A DNA stretch of 64,000 nucleotides from Monodelphis domestica (GCF_027887165.1 NC_077228.1:106282137-106346136), one strand, 5' to 3'; counted from the stretch's first letter, positions 9,873 to 21,639 are shown. Notes: generated by a model not told the origin, from the letters alone. Numbers and translations: made by a program.

Positions 9873-10437
9873 GAAGAAGAAGGAAAAATCCTGATGCAGG
9901 AAGTAACTCTTGTGTTGGGCCTTGATGGAAGCTCAGGGTTCTAAACAGAGATGGCAGAGATGGAGAGAGCTCCTGGCAGTCTTTGCAAAGGCATGGAGGC
10001 TGGAGCTAGGATGTCGAGTTCACCAAAGAGTGCTTAGAGCTAGAGTAGCAATTGTGGCTGAGCTCTACCCCATGGGTGGTTAGGAAGGGGAAAGCATCTA
10101 TTCTTTCAGCTGGAGAGGCAAAGCCAATAGACCCATCATGGGACTCCTGGGCACCCTCCCAAGGCCATACCTTCTCCAACGCTAGGTGTTTCCTCAGAAC
10201 ATCCACATCTAGAAGGAGGAGGAGTCTGGATGCCCCATTCTCTTCAGTACCGAGCTTAAGATCTCCGAATACTCCAGCAGAACCAGATCCACCGACCCCT
10301 GTTTCTCTCTCTAGTTGCCTGACTGACTGTTCCACTGGTCCAGAGAAATCTGCCCCAGTCTAGGCACAACCTCTTCATGGGCACATCTGGGATGTTAAAC
10401 CAGATTCTGAGCAGTGCAACTATAAGCATTGGATGTG
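9873..10437. other. No gene recognised
   Basis: Unique sequence with overlapping open frames on both strands (10006-10335 and 10052-10363). Neither shows a known domain or splice sites, so no call is made. Confidence 0.45.
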
Positions 10438-11131
10438 ATTATATATATGTGTGTATATATATATATATATAATATAAAAATATAATATGTATGTGCATGT
10501 ATACACACATATATCTATATATGTGTATCTCTCTTTCCTTCTCTCCTTCCCTTCCTCCTCTCTCTCTCTGTGTCTCCCCTTCCTTTTCTCATTCTCTCTC
10601 TCCTTCTCTATCTCTGTCTTTCCTCTCTCCCCATCTCTCTCCCTCTTTGTCTCTCTCTCTCTGTCTCTATCCCCTCCATTCCCCCCCTCTTTCTCTCTCT
10701 CTTTTCCTCCCCCCTCTCATTTTTTTCTTTCTCTTGGTCTCTCTCTTCTCTCTCTCCTCTCCCTCTTCCTCCCTCCCTCTCTCTCTGTCTCTCTCTTGTT
10801 TTTTCTCTCTCCTTCTCTTTCTCTGTCTCTCCTCTCTCTCCTTCTTCCTCTCTCTTTCTCTCCTTCCCCCTCCCTCTCTCTGTCTCTCTCTGTCTCTATC
10901 TCTGTCTCTCTCTCTCTGTCTCTCTCTCTCTGTTCTCTCTCTCTCTCTCTGTCTCTCTCTCCCTTCTCCCCTCTCCTTCCCTCCCTCTCTGCCTCTGTCT
11001 GTCTCTCTTCCCTCCCTCTCTCTCATTTTTTCTCTCTCCCTTTTCCCCCTCTCCCCTCTTTCGCCCCCTCCCTCTCTCTCATTTTCTCTCTCTCTCTCTC
11101 CATTTCTGTCTCTCCCCTCCTTCATTCCATT
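10438..11131 (+). repeat. Complex (TA)n/(TG)n and (CT)n tract
   Basis: About 90 bp of TA/TG alternation leads into about 600 bp of interrupted CT-rich sequence. Long open frames of Ser/Leu on the plus strand and Arg/Glu on the minus strand are artefacts of the dinucleotide. Confidence 0.95.
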
Positions 11132-11276
11132 CTATCTTAGAACTGAAGGGCTAGGCAATTGGGGTTAAGTGACTTACCCAGGGACACACAGATGGGAAAT
11201 ATCTGAGGTACATTTGAATCTAGGTCTTTCAGACTCCAGATCTCACTCTCTATCCACTGAGCCACCGAGCTACTCC
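11132..11276 (-). mobile_element. Type A SINE lacking its T tract
   Basis: 'CTAGGCAATTGGGGTTAAGTGACTTACCCAGGGACACACAG' and CACTGAGCCACCGAGCTACTCC. The pyrimidine tract occupies the place of the poly-T, suggesting the microsatellite expanded from the SINE tail. Confidence 0.8.
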
Positions 11277-11499
11277 CATGATATAATATTGGTAAAGTAC
11301 TTAGTTCTGTGCCTGACAAATAGTAGGTATTTAATAATTGTTTATCTTCTCCTCCCTCTCCTTCTTTTAAGTAAAAGCAGGCAGCAGAAACTTTTGGAGG
11401 TTGATTTTAGCTCAGTGCCTTGTAGGCAATAGGACTGAATATTTATTGAATGAAGTTAAATTTCATTTAGGCATGATCTTTTCCTACTTTCTCAGATTT

Positions 11500-11620
11500 T
11501 AAACTACTTTACAATATCACATAGTAGTCGTGTGATTTTGGGCAAATCACTTCAATTATGAGCCTCAGTTTCCTCTTCTATAAAATGGGGAGGATAGGTT
11601 GTTCAAAGTGATTTTTTAAA
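11500..11620 (+). repeat. MIR-like remnant
   Basis: GTGTGATTTTGGGCAAATCACTTC and 'CCTCAGTTTCCTCTTCTATAAAATGGGG'. Confidence 0.7.
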
Positions 11621-11769
11621 AAATCCTTACTTTCTTAGTGTCAATTCCAAGATAGAAGGTAAGGATTAAAAAAAAGAAGAAGAGTAACAAGGGCTAGGCA
11701 ATCTGGGTTAAGTGATTTAGCCCAAGTTCACACAGCAGGAACTATCTAGGGTCATATTTGAACCTTCCA
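11621..11769 (-). mobile_element. Type A SINE, rearranged
   Basis: Antisense tail, then a reversed-looking 'GATAGAAGGTAAGGATTAAAAAAAAG' insert before CAAGGGCTAGGCAATCTGGG. It probably arose by recombination between two copies. Confidence 0.7.
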
Positions 11770-12899
11770 GGACAAGGTGAAGTTACTTCTGGTTCTCAGA
11801 GTCTAGGAGGTATATAAAGCTATTATGGCAAAAGAGTGGATAGATTTAAAAAGTTTAGCTTCTTTGCCCATTTGCCCCAAACCCCAAAGAAGGAATAATT
11901 CTCTCTCTATCCGAAAGACTAACAGTGATTCATAGCTTCTAGGGAATTCTGAGGGGAGGGGTAGACAATTAGGGCAGAGTTTTCTTTAGCCCCCCAAATT
12001 CTAGTGGCTTCCAGGAGGCTTCAGGGCTGACCCTACTTGTACCCTGTGGCCCGTTTCTTGGAATCTTTTAACCTAAAATAGATCTTTTCACCTTTGACTA
12101 GAGCTCTGACCCCCTTTTCTATCATTGCTTCTGTAACTGGGTCAGAAGAAATCCAGGCTTTTCTACTTCTGCTAGGCTTCCTGGACAAGAGGATAGGAGT
12201 ACTCCTTTTATCTCAAGCCCAGCATGGCTCTGTTGGGTCGACTTTGGTCCTTGTTTTCTTGTTTTTCTCTGTGTCCCAATTTCCCTTTGCCTCAGCTCCA
12301 TGGGCAGTGCCACCCTTGGTACTGCCAAAGAGCACGTTTTAGTGTATTGCAGCAATTTTCCCCAAATCCACATCTGGGCTCTATCCCCAGGATGTGACCT
12401 AGTTTCCTGGAAGAATCATTGGTCTGGAAGTACAGGCTGCTATGGCCTTACACAATGTGTTTATCCAATGTGGGCACATTGCAGTGGCTTGGGTTCACCT
12501 AGGCACTCAGATAGGGATGGGCACAATACTTTCTCCACTTCCCACTGAGATCTCCATCATCCCTGTGGTTGGCCATCCCACTCCAACCTCAGCTGTACTC
12601 TGTGACTTCGTTGTGCCTTTTTGAGCTTGACTACAAAGGCCATGTGGGATAATGTTGGGTAGATCAGAGAAGGGATCTTGAGGCATAAATCAAACATCCT
12701 TTTGTTTAGATTAGGAAAAAGAAGATGTGGGTTAGACCAGAATTTGGAGGGGGTAAGAGGGTCAGTGGGCAATGCTTTGAAAATAGAAGGCATTCTTAAA
12801 GCTCTGAATTGCAGAGCTAGAAGGAACTTTATTGGTTTAGCCAAGAGTTCTTGACCTGGAGTTTATGAAGTTAGAAAAAAAATTAGAAATATTTCACTA
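11770..12899. other. No gene recognised
   Basis: This is a 1.1-kb repeat-poor stretch. Several short open frames overlap on both strands, and none has a recognisable domain or exon-like boundaries. Confidence 0.5.
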
Positions 12900-13152
12900 T
12901 AAATTGTTTCCTTTGCAATGGATAGAGTGCTTTCCTTGGAGTCAGGAGGACCTGAGTTCAGATCCAGCCATAGACAAGAGTTTTCTAACCCTGGGCAAGT
13001 CACTTAATCTGGTTTGCCTTTGTTCCCACATCTATAAAAAGAATTGGAGAAGGAAATGGCAAACTACCCCAGTATCTTTGCCAAGAAAACCTTAAATGGG
13101 GTCACAAAGAGTCAGACAAGACTAAAAAAACCACTGGACAACACTGAACAAA
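12900..13152 (+). mobile_element. Type B SINE
   Basis: TTGGAGTCAGGAGGACCTGAG, 'GAGAAGGAAATGGCAAACTACC', and TTAAATGGGGTCACAAAGAG end. Confidence 0.88.
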
Positions 13153-13654
13153 TTCTGAGAAATGGTCCATTGGCTTCACCAGACTGCCAAAGGAATCCCT
13201 GACCCATGAGGTTTAGCAACTCTTTCTCTTAAAGTCTAGACCATTGGTGTCAAAGTGAAATGGAACAGAGGGGCCACTAAATTGTATATAAGGATGCTTC
13301 CCCATGCCAGACTGACTCAGAAAACCACATATTCATATTATCTCCATTTTAGTGTATGTGTTTTTTGTTTAGCAGTTATTTCTCACTTACATTTTAATCT
13401 GGTTTGGGGGCACTCAAGTGGGTTGTGGACCACATAGTCAAACTTGTCTACTCTAGAACATTTCCCTAATGTTCTAGATGGCCAAATAAAGACACAGAGA
13501 GATCAAGTAACCCAAGATTACACAGCTATATAGTAGCCCAGAGATTTCTAGAACTCAGATGCTGAGGGAATGGTAAAGCCCTAGGAACAATGCTTTCTTT
13601 GTGGCCTTGATCCTCTTCTGGGAGGTCAAGGTCTGATTTTTCTATGTAAACTTT

Positions 13655-13658
<4 letters not shown>
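13153..13658. other. Unclassified old repeat fragments, no gene
   Basis: 'GGCTTCACCAGACTGCCAAAGG' at about 13173 resembles a stretch near 9615 and belongs to an old repeat I cannot name. An antisense MIR-like piece covers 13470-13560. Confidence 0.4.

Positions 13659-13690
<32 letters not shown>
13659..13690 (+). repeat. (TG)n microsatellite
   Basis: About 16 TG units. Confidence 0.97.
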
Positions 13691-13691
<1 letters not shown>

Positions 13692-13897
13692 TGTATAGGA
13701 TTGTCATTGAGGGGGATGGGAATAGACTTCAAGAAGATGAATGAAGAATTGTCTTTGAGTCAGTCAACAAACAATTAAATGCCTACTATGTGCCAGATAC
13801 TGCTTGAAGTCATTCAGCAAGTTAGGTTAGAACTCAGGAAAAATTATCATGCAACTATTTCAAGGTCTTCTCTCTAATTACATATTTCATACACTTC

Positions 13898-14122
13898 TGT
13901 TGTTCAGACATTTTCAGTCATGTCCAATTCTTTGGGGGTTTTCTTGGTAGATACTGGAGTGGTTAGTCATTTCCTTCTCTTTCTCATTTGATAGATGAGG
14001 AAACTGAGGCAGACAGGGTTAAGTAACTTGCCCAGGATTATACAGCTAGTAAGTGTCTGAGTCTAGATTTGAATTCAGGTCTTTTTGATTGCCAGCCCCC
14101 TGCATTATATCTACACTGCTTC
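13898..14122 (-). mobile_element. Type B SINE
   Basis: TGTTGTTCAGACATTTTCAG, 'GATGAGGAAACTGAGGCAGACAGGG' and AAGTAACTTGCCCAGG. Confidence 0.87.
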
Positions 14123-14349
14123 TGATGGCCTAGGGTGATTGTATTAATGATTGGTCTGGGAAGATTTCTCTGACCATTTTAGCACATGGCCATCTTCTTT
14201 GGAGTGACCCTTTGTGTTAGAACTATTCATTTGTCACTTGTTTCATCATATGATCAGTTCTTTTATGTGCATATCTTAAAATGCTCAACAAAATCATTAA
14301 TCCCTTTAGGGGTACAGCCTTGTTTGTGCCTTTTAATTAATACATGGGA

Positions 14350-14510
14350 TTTAGAGCCAGAAGGAACTTTAGAGATCATTTAGTCCAAACCTTTTAATTT
14401 TCAGATGTGGAAACTGAGTAATAGAGAGGGTAAGTGACAGTCATAGATTATAAATGGCAAAGGCAGGATTGAAACTTAGTTCGTTTGACTCAATCCAGTG
14501 CTCTTCCAGT
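14350..14510 (-). repeat. MIR/MIR3-like remnant
   Basis: 'AGAAGGAACTTTAGAGATCATTTAGTCCAA' then GGAAACTGAGTAATAGAGAGGG. This is the old MIR3-style antisense pattern. Confidence 0.65.
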
Positions 14511-14790
14511 GTTATACTTCCTCCATCATTAACTCACTTATTCATTAATTTCCATCACAAATATTTGTCCACAGGTCTAGTACAGTGCCCTGCACACAGT
14601 AGACACTCAATTAATCATTACTGGTCATACTCTTATGTGAAAAAGATCCTGGAACTGACTTCTTTTCTTGACCTGATCCATTACCCTGATTCAGGAATGA
14701 CAGTTTTCTGTCCTTTCTTAAATTTCATTTCAGTAGAGTGCCCAAGGCATTTTACCAGGGTTTATAAGAAATTGGGGATTAGGTAAAGCA

Positions 14791-14913
14791 GACTAGCTGT
14801 GTGACCCTGGATAAGTCACTTAACCCCCATTGCCTAGCCCTCCCTGCTCTTCTGCTTTAGAACTGATGCATAGTATTGATTCAAAGACAGAAATTAAGGT
14901 TAAAAAAAAAAAC
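14791..14913 (+). mobile_element. 5'-truncated type A SINE
   Basis: It starts at CTAGCTGTGTGACCCTGG and keeps the 3' half with the AAGGTTAAAAAAAAAAA tail. Confidence 0.85.
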
Positions 14914-15028
14914 ATGCTGGGAGTAAGTGGGCATATTTAAAAAGTCTTAGATGGGATTGAAAAGAATCCAGCTCCTAAGAGCAGAATTGACAACAGAAAT
15001 TCATGTTTGCACATTCCAGGGTCAATGC

Positions 15029-15041
15029 TGCCCTCTAGTGG
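15029..15041 (-). promoter_or_regulatory. CTCF-like motif
   Basis: The minus strand reads CCACTAGAGGGCA followed by GCA, a close match to the known CTCF core. It is not inside a recognisable SINE and faces left. Confidence 0.55.
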
Positions 15042-15259
15042 GCTGCAGGCAGAAAGCCTCATCCAGCAAGGTCCTATCTATCTCTGTAATAAATAGTCCC
15101 TAGAAAATGTTCTGAGTGTTAGGCTGGAGCTGGAACACTAAGACAGGGTTATTATGCTTTTGCATTTTGAACCTAGGACAAACCTAAACTTTCCAGCGAT
15201 TGTGCCCAAAATGTGAGTAGAGAGACCTTTTATTATATAGAGTATTTTAAAAGTCAATG

Positions 15260-15480
15260 TGGAGGCAACATGGTGGCTCAGTGGATTGAGAGCCAGGTCT
15301 AGAGACAGAAGGTTCTAAGTTCAAATCTGACCTCAAACACTTCTCAGCTGGGTGACCCTGGGCAAGTCACTTACCCCCATTGCCTAGCCCCGAACAACAT
15401 TCTTCTGCCTTGGAACCAATGCTTAGTATCTATTCTGAGATAAAAGGTAAGGGTTAAAAAAACAAACAAACAAAAAAAAC
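15260..15480 (+). mobile_element. Type A SINE
   Basis: GGTGGCTCAGTGGATTGAGAGCC, 'GACCCTGGGCAAGTCACTTA' and AAAGGTAAGGGTTAAAAAAAC with an (AAAC)n tail. Confidence 0.9.
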
Positions 15481-16114
15481 CAACCCAACAGCACTATTTC
15501 TGAAACCACTTACTTATATCAATAATCTAAAATCCAGGGAGATATCACAAAATTGGAACATGGAGAAAACCATAGTAGAGATGGAGTACTTCAATGGCTG
15601 AACTCTCTTTCCAACAAAAGCCACGCATCGAATACATTCTTGACTCCAGTTGCTGGCTTTTCCAGCTTTTGGCAAGAATCATACAAAATATATCATCAGC
15701 AAAAAGAACGGCCGCTAGGATATGTAACTGTAACCAAGAAGAATGAATGGGTTCACGAAAGGGAAATAGTGAGAAGTTTGGGAAAGAACGACCGTGACAT
15801 TGTCTCGATTTTGTAACAACTAAGGAGACGTGCCCTGGGAATAGTCGGAGGTGTAGGCAATTGCAAAAGGTCCCTTTCAACAATGAGAGTCTATAGTTCT
15901 GTATTCTAAGGCACTCTCTTCTTTAAGTAGTTCAATACTTCCAAAGAGCTGATGTCATTGGTGCGGATTCTCTTTCCTGCTGACATCATCTTTATGCCTT
16001 AGTACAAGCGTCCAGGAACCGCTGTGTCCAGTGGCTGCAGATTTCAGATGCTGCGATGCTGAGAAGGGAAAGCAGAGGGTGCCTGGCATGGGATAAAAAA
16101 GAGTTTGAAGGAAT
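15481..16114. other. Unique sequence, no gene recognised
   Basis: Several CpGs are retained. An 87-codon open frame at 15553-15816 (+) and a 112-codon frame on the other strand overlap; neither product is recognised. An inverted pair GATGTCA (15951) / TGACATC (15981) resembles ATF/CRE half sites. Confidence 0.4.
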
Positions 16115-16280
16115 CTTAAGGGACCGTCAAGACCACCCTCCTCATTGCATAGATGGGGAAACCGAGGCCCAGGAAATTAAAGCACTTACCCAAGGTCACA
16201 TAGGTGAAAATCAATAGTAAGAGAAATAAGATTTGAACCTGATATTCCTGGTTCCAAGTTCATTTCCCTGATATCTTCTA
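16115..16280 (-). repeat. MIR-like remnant
   Basis: 'GATGGGGAAACCGAGGCCCAGG' and CACTTACCCAAGGTCACATAGG. Confidence 0.7.
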
Positions 16281-16329
16281 CACCATACTATCCTGGAGAA
16301 AAAGTTTTGTCTTCTATTCATAATAGGAA

Positions 16330-16790
16330 CATGCCATGTTATCATTTAGTCACATCCAACCCTTTGTGACCTAAGTAGGGGTTATCTTGGCAGAGATATT
16401 GAAGTGGTTTGCCATTTTCTTCTCCACCTCATTTTGCAGAGGAGGAAACTGAGGCAAACAGGGTGAAGTGACTTATCCAGGGTCAGAAAACTAGTACTAT
16501 TTTTTTTAACCCTTACGTTCCAACTTAGATTCAATACTGTATATTGGTTCCAAGACAGAAGAGTGGTAAGGGCTAGGCAATGGGGGTCAAGTGACTTGCC
16601 CAGGGTCACACAGCTGAGAAGTGTCTAAGGCCAGGACTTCCTTTCTCTAGGTGTGCTTCTCAATCCACTGAGCTACCCAGCTGCCCCAAACTTGTACTTT
16701 TCTGAGGCTGACTTTGAACCCAGGAAAGTGAGTCTTCCCCACTTCAGGCCCAGCACTCACTCTATTTCCTGTGCCACTTAGCTGCCCATC
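16330..16790 (-). mobile_element. Type B SINE interrupted by a type A SINE
   Basis: Left part to 16497 (GAGGAAACTGAGGCAAACAGGG), right part from 16688 (GAGGCTGACTTTGAACCCAGG). The halves join collinearly around the inner element. Confidence 0.85.
16498..16687 (-). mobile_element. Type A SINE nested in a type B SINE
   Basis: T tract to ACCCAGCTGCCCC. Target-site duplication AAACTAGTACT (16487-16497) / AAACTTGTACT (16688-16698). Confidence 0.9.
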
Positions 16791-17250
16791 AATAAATAGG
16801 CAAGGATATTGACATATGATGAATGATGGTAGATAACTAGAGACTGACCATTATTTGGTGAGTGTAGTAGATAACCAGAGAATGACTTGGTATGAGAAGA
16901 GAGATCAGGAAAAACCCTGATCTCTGGCTTTGGGACTGGGCATTCATACATTAGCTCCATAGGAAAGGACCTGTGCAATCAGCAGCTTCTGCTTGGTCCT
17001 TATACTTCCTCATGTCTGGGGACTGTATCAAATAGGACTGGCAACTGAGCTAGGAAAAGCCACCGTGCCATGGCATAGATCCTGGTCAATAGGCAAGCCC
17101 AGGACCTGTTTGTTTTTTTAGCAGGGGACCAGAGGGCATATGCCCAACTCAACTGGAGCTGCCCAAGTCAGCAGACCACCTTCCTATAAGAGCATATGGA
17201 GGAGTAAAAGGAGTACTTGCAAGGGGAGAGACTGACTGCATTTCCCTCAT
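16791..17250. other. No gene recognised
   Basis: Unique sequence with a short direct repeat ('GTAGATAACTAGAGA' / 'GTAGATAACCAGAGA' near 16830 and 16867). Confidence 0.5.
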
Positions 17251-17385
17251 TTTTTTAAAACTCTTCCCTTCCATCTTAGAATCAATACTGTATATGGCTC
17301 CAAGGCAGAAGACTGGTAAGGACTAGGCAATGGGGGTTAAGTGGCTTGCCCAGGGTCACATCTAGGAGATACCTGAGGCCAGATT
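17251..17385 (-). mobile_element. Truncated type A SINE
   Basis: TTTTTTTAAAACTCTTCCC to ACCTGAGGCCAGA. The tRNA-like head is missing. Confidence 0.85.
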
Positions 17386-17579
17386 GTTAGCTGTCTTTTA
17401 ATATTTAAAATATATCACTTGCAAGAATTAAATTGTGTGCTTCTGGGAGGTTGAGCCAAATTAGTGGATGGAGATTACAAGGGGGCAGATTTTGCATCAA
17501 CTCAAGGAAAAACGTTCAACAATTAGACTTGAAACCAAGTGAGCTACCTTGGAATGGGAGGTTTAGAATTAAAAAGGTA

Positions 17580-17720
17580 TAGACCAGGTCATCAAGCCCA
17601 ACTCTTCATTTTACAGATGAGGAAACTAAGGCTCAGAAAGTTTCAGTGGCTTGCCCATAGGAAACAAATAGCAGAGTTAATATTTGAACCCAGATTCTCT
17701 GACTCCAAGTCCAACACTTG
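17580..17720 (-). repeat. MIR-like remnant
   Basis: 'CTTCATTTTACAGATGAGGAAACTAAGGC' and GAACCCAGATTCTCTGACTCC. Confidence 0.75.
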
Positions 17721-18364
17721 GCACCAAAGCTTCTCAAGAAGAGAATAACTGAGCATGTGCCATGGATGTAAAAGGAGAATTCTTGTATCATGTTTGGAGT
17801 TGACTTGGCTGGTCTTTGGGTCCTTTACAATTCTGAGATTTAATGAATTTATGACTTAGTTTGCAGCAAAAGCCACAAAGAGTTTACATGATCCTTGGGC
17901 TAGAAAAGAGGAATATGCTGTCATTTTGAAAGGCGGGCATGGATTTTTTAATTTCTTTTTTGCTATGACATTCACTGGAGTCATTAATGCAAAGTTGAGA
18001 GATGATATAGTCATGGTAGATTTGGCTGGACTTTCTTTCCTGAAAAGAGGAATAATTCCCATTGTATCATCACCAGCATCTCCCTTGCCCTATCTTTTCT
18101 TTAGAACTCCAAGTGGTCCACTCTTTGCCCTTTGAAGGGAGAGCTATAAATAAGGTTACATTTTCTAGCTAATATTTTATGCCTCTTCCACTCTCCTCCT
18201 CACTGCTTTCCCTCTTGCCCCTCATTAAAAATTTAGTAGTTCTAAGTCACCTTTCTCCTTGTGTTGGATTTATTTCCACAAAGACATTTTACCCAAAGCA
18301 TTTCCAGTAAAATGTGGTAAAATATGTCTTTCAGATACTTCTAAGAATCAAGGAAATAGTAATT
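17721..18364. other. No gene recognised
   Basis: Unique sequence. Open frames at 17856-18062 (-) and 17926-18135 (+) overlap one another and show no motif. Confidence 0.5.
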
Positions 18365-18517
18365 CCAATGTGGCATGTTGGAAAAAGTTACAAGTCCCTA
18401 AGCTACCTTGCACAAGTCATTTCCCTCCTCTGCACACCTCAGTTTCCTCATCTATAAAATAAGAAGATTGGATGAGTTTATCTCTAAAGTTTCTTCCAGC
18501 TCTAATTATTCTATGAA
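18365..18517 (+). repeat. MIR-like remnant
   Basis: 'CACCTCAGTTTCCTCATCTATAAAATAAG' followed by GGATGAGTTTATCTCTAAAG. Confidence 0.7.
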
Positions 18518-18572
18518 CCTATAGAAACTTTTTTGGAACTTTTGTGTAAATTTGAGATTGACAATATGTTTG

Positions 18573-18733
18573 GCTTTTTTTTAAAGCCCTTTCCTTCTGT
18601 CTTAGAATGAAGACCATGTATTGGTGACTTGCGCAGGGTCACACAGTTAGGAAGTATCTGAGGTCATATTTGAACCTAAGACCTCCCGTCTCTAAAGCTG
18701 GTTCTCCATCTACTGAGTCACCTAATTGCCCCT
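18573..18733 (-). mobile_element. Type A SINE with internal deletion
   Basis: 'CTTCTGTCTTAGAATGAAGACC', GTGACTTGCGCAGGGTCACACAG and CACCTAATTGCCCC. The AGGGCTAGGC block is missing. Confidence 0.87.
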
Positions 18734-19089
18734 TAACAATATGCTTGATTATTTGAATGTATTTTTTCTGACTTGCCAGATGTCCCCAGTGATGGAATTG
18801 GAGTTATGGTGTAATTATTGACATAGTGATCACCACATTGGTCTTCAGTGATAGAGTCAAAGACTGGCCTCAAACATTCAAGAAGGAAGAAAGGAGTTTG
18901 ATGAGAAGGATGGTCTGGGAAGGGAAGAACATCTGAGCTTATCTAGTGAATCCATTCCCCAAACTGAGATTAGTTTAGATGAACTTGGCACAATTAGTTG
19001 GATTTCAGTTAACTGTTTAGCACTCTGTGTATGTTTGGAAACTTTTCTCTTTCACATGTAATACATAATTCCTTGCTAAACCCAAGTGT
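18734..19089. other. No gene recognised
   Basis: AT-rich unique sequence without a supported feature. Confidence 0.5.
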
Positions 19090-19342
19090 TGGGCAGCTAG
19101 GTGGTGTAGTGGATAGAGAGCCTGGCTGGGGATGAGGAAGACTTACCTTTCTGAATTAAAATCTGGCCTCAGACAGTTACTAATGGTATGACCCTGGGCA
19201 AGTCACGTTACCCTGTTTGCCTCAGTTTCTTCATCTGTAAAATGAATTGGAGAAGGAAATGCAAACTATCACAGTATCTTTGCCAAGAAAACTCTAAATA
19301 GCATCACAAAGAGTTGGACATGATTGAAAAATGACTGAACAA
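19090..19342 (+). mobile_element. Type B SINE
   Basis: TTGGGCAGCTAGGTGGTGTAGTGG head and the ATAGCATCACAAAGAGTTGG end. CCAAGT recurs at both ends. Confidence 0.9.
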
Positions 19343-19654
19343 CTCCAAGTATGGCTTAGATTTATGAAAGGGGAAAGAAGCATTCTGAACAACAGCAAAG
19401 GATCGAGATTATAGCAAACATGAGAATGTTCTAGAGTTTCAAGCTGTCAAGATTGATCAGAGAAATAGAGTGAAAGAAAAAATGACAGTAGGTTCCAAGG
19501 GCTCTGAGATCTGTGAACTCATTGAGGTTTCCTGTTCCCTCAAAGAGCATATTAAAATCATGTTGCCTTGAATGTTAAGCAATAAGAGTCAGTACTACCT
19601 AGTCTGACACGTTTCTTGTTCAGGGAATTATCAGGGAAGAGGAATGAGAGTGGA
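19343..19654. other. No gene recognised
   Basis: Unique sequence without a supported feature. Confidence 0.5.
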
Positions 19655-19835
19655 AAGAAAGTTAATTCTAGAATCAAAGGAATTGGTTTCAAATCTAAGG
19701 TCTGTTTATTATTTACTACTTCTATGACTTTAGATAAATCATTTGACTCAGTTTCCTAATCTGTAAACTGTAGTTATTGGATTAGATGGTCTCTGTTAGT
19801 CCTGTGTAGTTATAAATTCTGTATTCTTAAGTCAC
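19655..19835 (+). repeat. MIR-like remnant
   Basis: 'CTCAGTTTCCTAATCTGTAAAC' and GGATTAGATGGTCTCTG are the second half of an old sense MIR. Confidence 0.65.
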
Positions 19836-20022
19836 CTCCTACCTTTAAGTCTGATTTTCCTCATCTGTAAATTGGGATTATTGAATTAAATGAGATGGTT
19901 TTTAAACTAAGTCCGAGCTCTAAATCTGTAGATGGTATTTGTGGATTAAGATGGAGATGGGACATTTTTGGACTTACCAATCAGGAGATGACTCGCAAAG
20001 AGATGGCTAACCTGCTCTCTCA

Positions 20023-20238
20023 TTCCTGTGTTGTTTGGTCATGTCCAACTCTTCCTGACTCCATTTGGGATTTTCTTGGTAAGGATACTGGAGTGGTTTG
20101 CCATTTCCTTCTCCAGCTCATAGTTTCTTAGATGAAGAAACTGAGGCAAACAGGGGTGAGTGACTTTCCCAGGGTCATACAGCTACTAAGTGACTGAGGC
20201 TGGATTTGACTTTACAAAGATGAGTCTCCAGGTCTGCA
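20023..20238 (-). mobile_element. Type B SINE
   Basis: GTGTTGTTTGGTCATGTCC, GGTTTGCCATTTCCTTCTCC, 'GAAACTGAGGCAAACAGGGG' and GATGAGTCTCCAGGTCTG. Confidence 0.85.
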
Positions 20239-20239
20239 T

Positions 20240-20455
20240 TGCTGTACCTTGTCTGTTTTTCTATTGTTTACCTAAATTTTTGACTTTCTTGATTTTTGCA
20301 GGCTTCTCTCCCTTTTCAATTTTCCTAGTTGAATTCTTATCTGCATATATGCAGTTAACCTCCTTCCTTTCCATTCTAACAGAGTGTAAGCTCCAGCGGC
20401 CAGAGATCTATCCAGTTGTTTTATTATTAGCATAGTGCCTGGCTTAGGTACATAA
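20240..20455 (+). mobile_element. L2 3' end-like fragment
   Basis: ACAGAGTGTAAGCTCCAGCGG and CATAGTGCCTGGCTTAGGTACATAATGC fit a worn L2 terminus. Confidence 0.45.
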
Positions 20456-20505
20456 TGCATGATGTATGCTCGTCTTCAAGCAAATGCATTGGGTGCAGGG
20501 CATTT

Positions 20506-20520
20506 GCCACTAGGGGGCAG
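20506..20520 (+). promoter_or_regulatory. CTCF-like motif
   Basis: GCCACTAGGGGGCAG matches the CTCF core at nearly every conserved position. It faces right, about 1.7 kb beyond the inferred FMOD 3' end. Confidence 0.6.
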
Positions 20521-20554
20521 GACAAGCTCAGTTTTCTTCATTTAGAAACAGCTC

Positions 20555-21126
<572 letters not shown>

Positions 21127-21224
21127 TCCTGAATTTCACTGGTTTAGAGAAATATCAATAAGAAAATTATCTCTAACAATGAAGGTCAAAACCTAGGTTG
21201 CAATTTAAAGCCTATCAGAATTGC

Positions 21225-21560
21225 TTGGCAGGGGAAGACCCAAAGAGGTTAAGTCAATGGTTCAACTTCACAGTCAGTATGTGTGAGCTATGGGGCCAGA
21301 TCTTTCTAACTCTGAGAACAGGCTTCTTGTCCCACTACATCATGCTTTCTTCTCAAACCTAGAATTTCAAAGTTGATGGTAGAAAATTATTGGGGAGAAA
21401 AGAGCTAGGGTTATTAAAATAAAATCAGAAACCTAGAGATCATCTATTTTTGTTTATATAGATGAAGAGACTGAAGGTTATGGATGCTAAATGACTGGCT
21501 GGCCAAAGGTATTTTGTGGCAGCACTAAGACTAGAATCCAGAATTCCTGAATCCTTAGAA
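21225..21560 (-). repeat. Two worn MIR-like pieces
   Basis: AGAGGTTAAGTCAATGGTTC and CCAGATCTTTCTAACTCTGAG form one piece; GATGAAGAGACTGAAGGTTATGG the second. No gene. Confidence 0.5.
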
Positions 21561-21639
21561 TACCCAAAGGTAACTAATTGACCTCATCGAGTCATAAAAA
21601 TCTCAAAATAGGAAGGAACTTCAGAAATGATTTAGTCTA

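Noticed and set aside
10487-11168. Open frames of over 200 codons rich in Ser/Leu, with an Arg/Glu frame on the other strand
   Set aside because: They are translations of a CT-rich microsatellite, in several frames at once.
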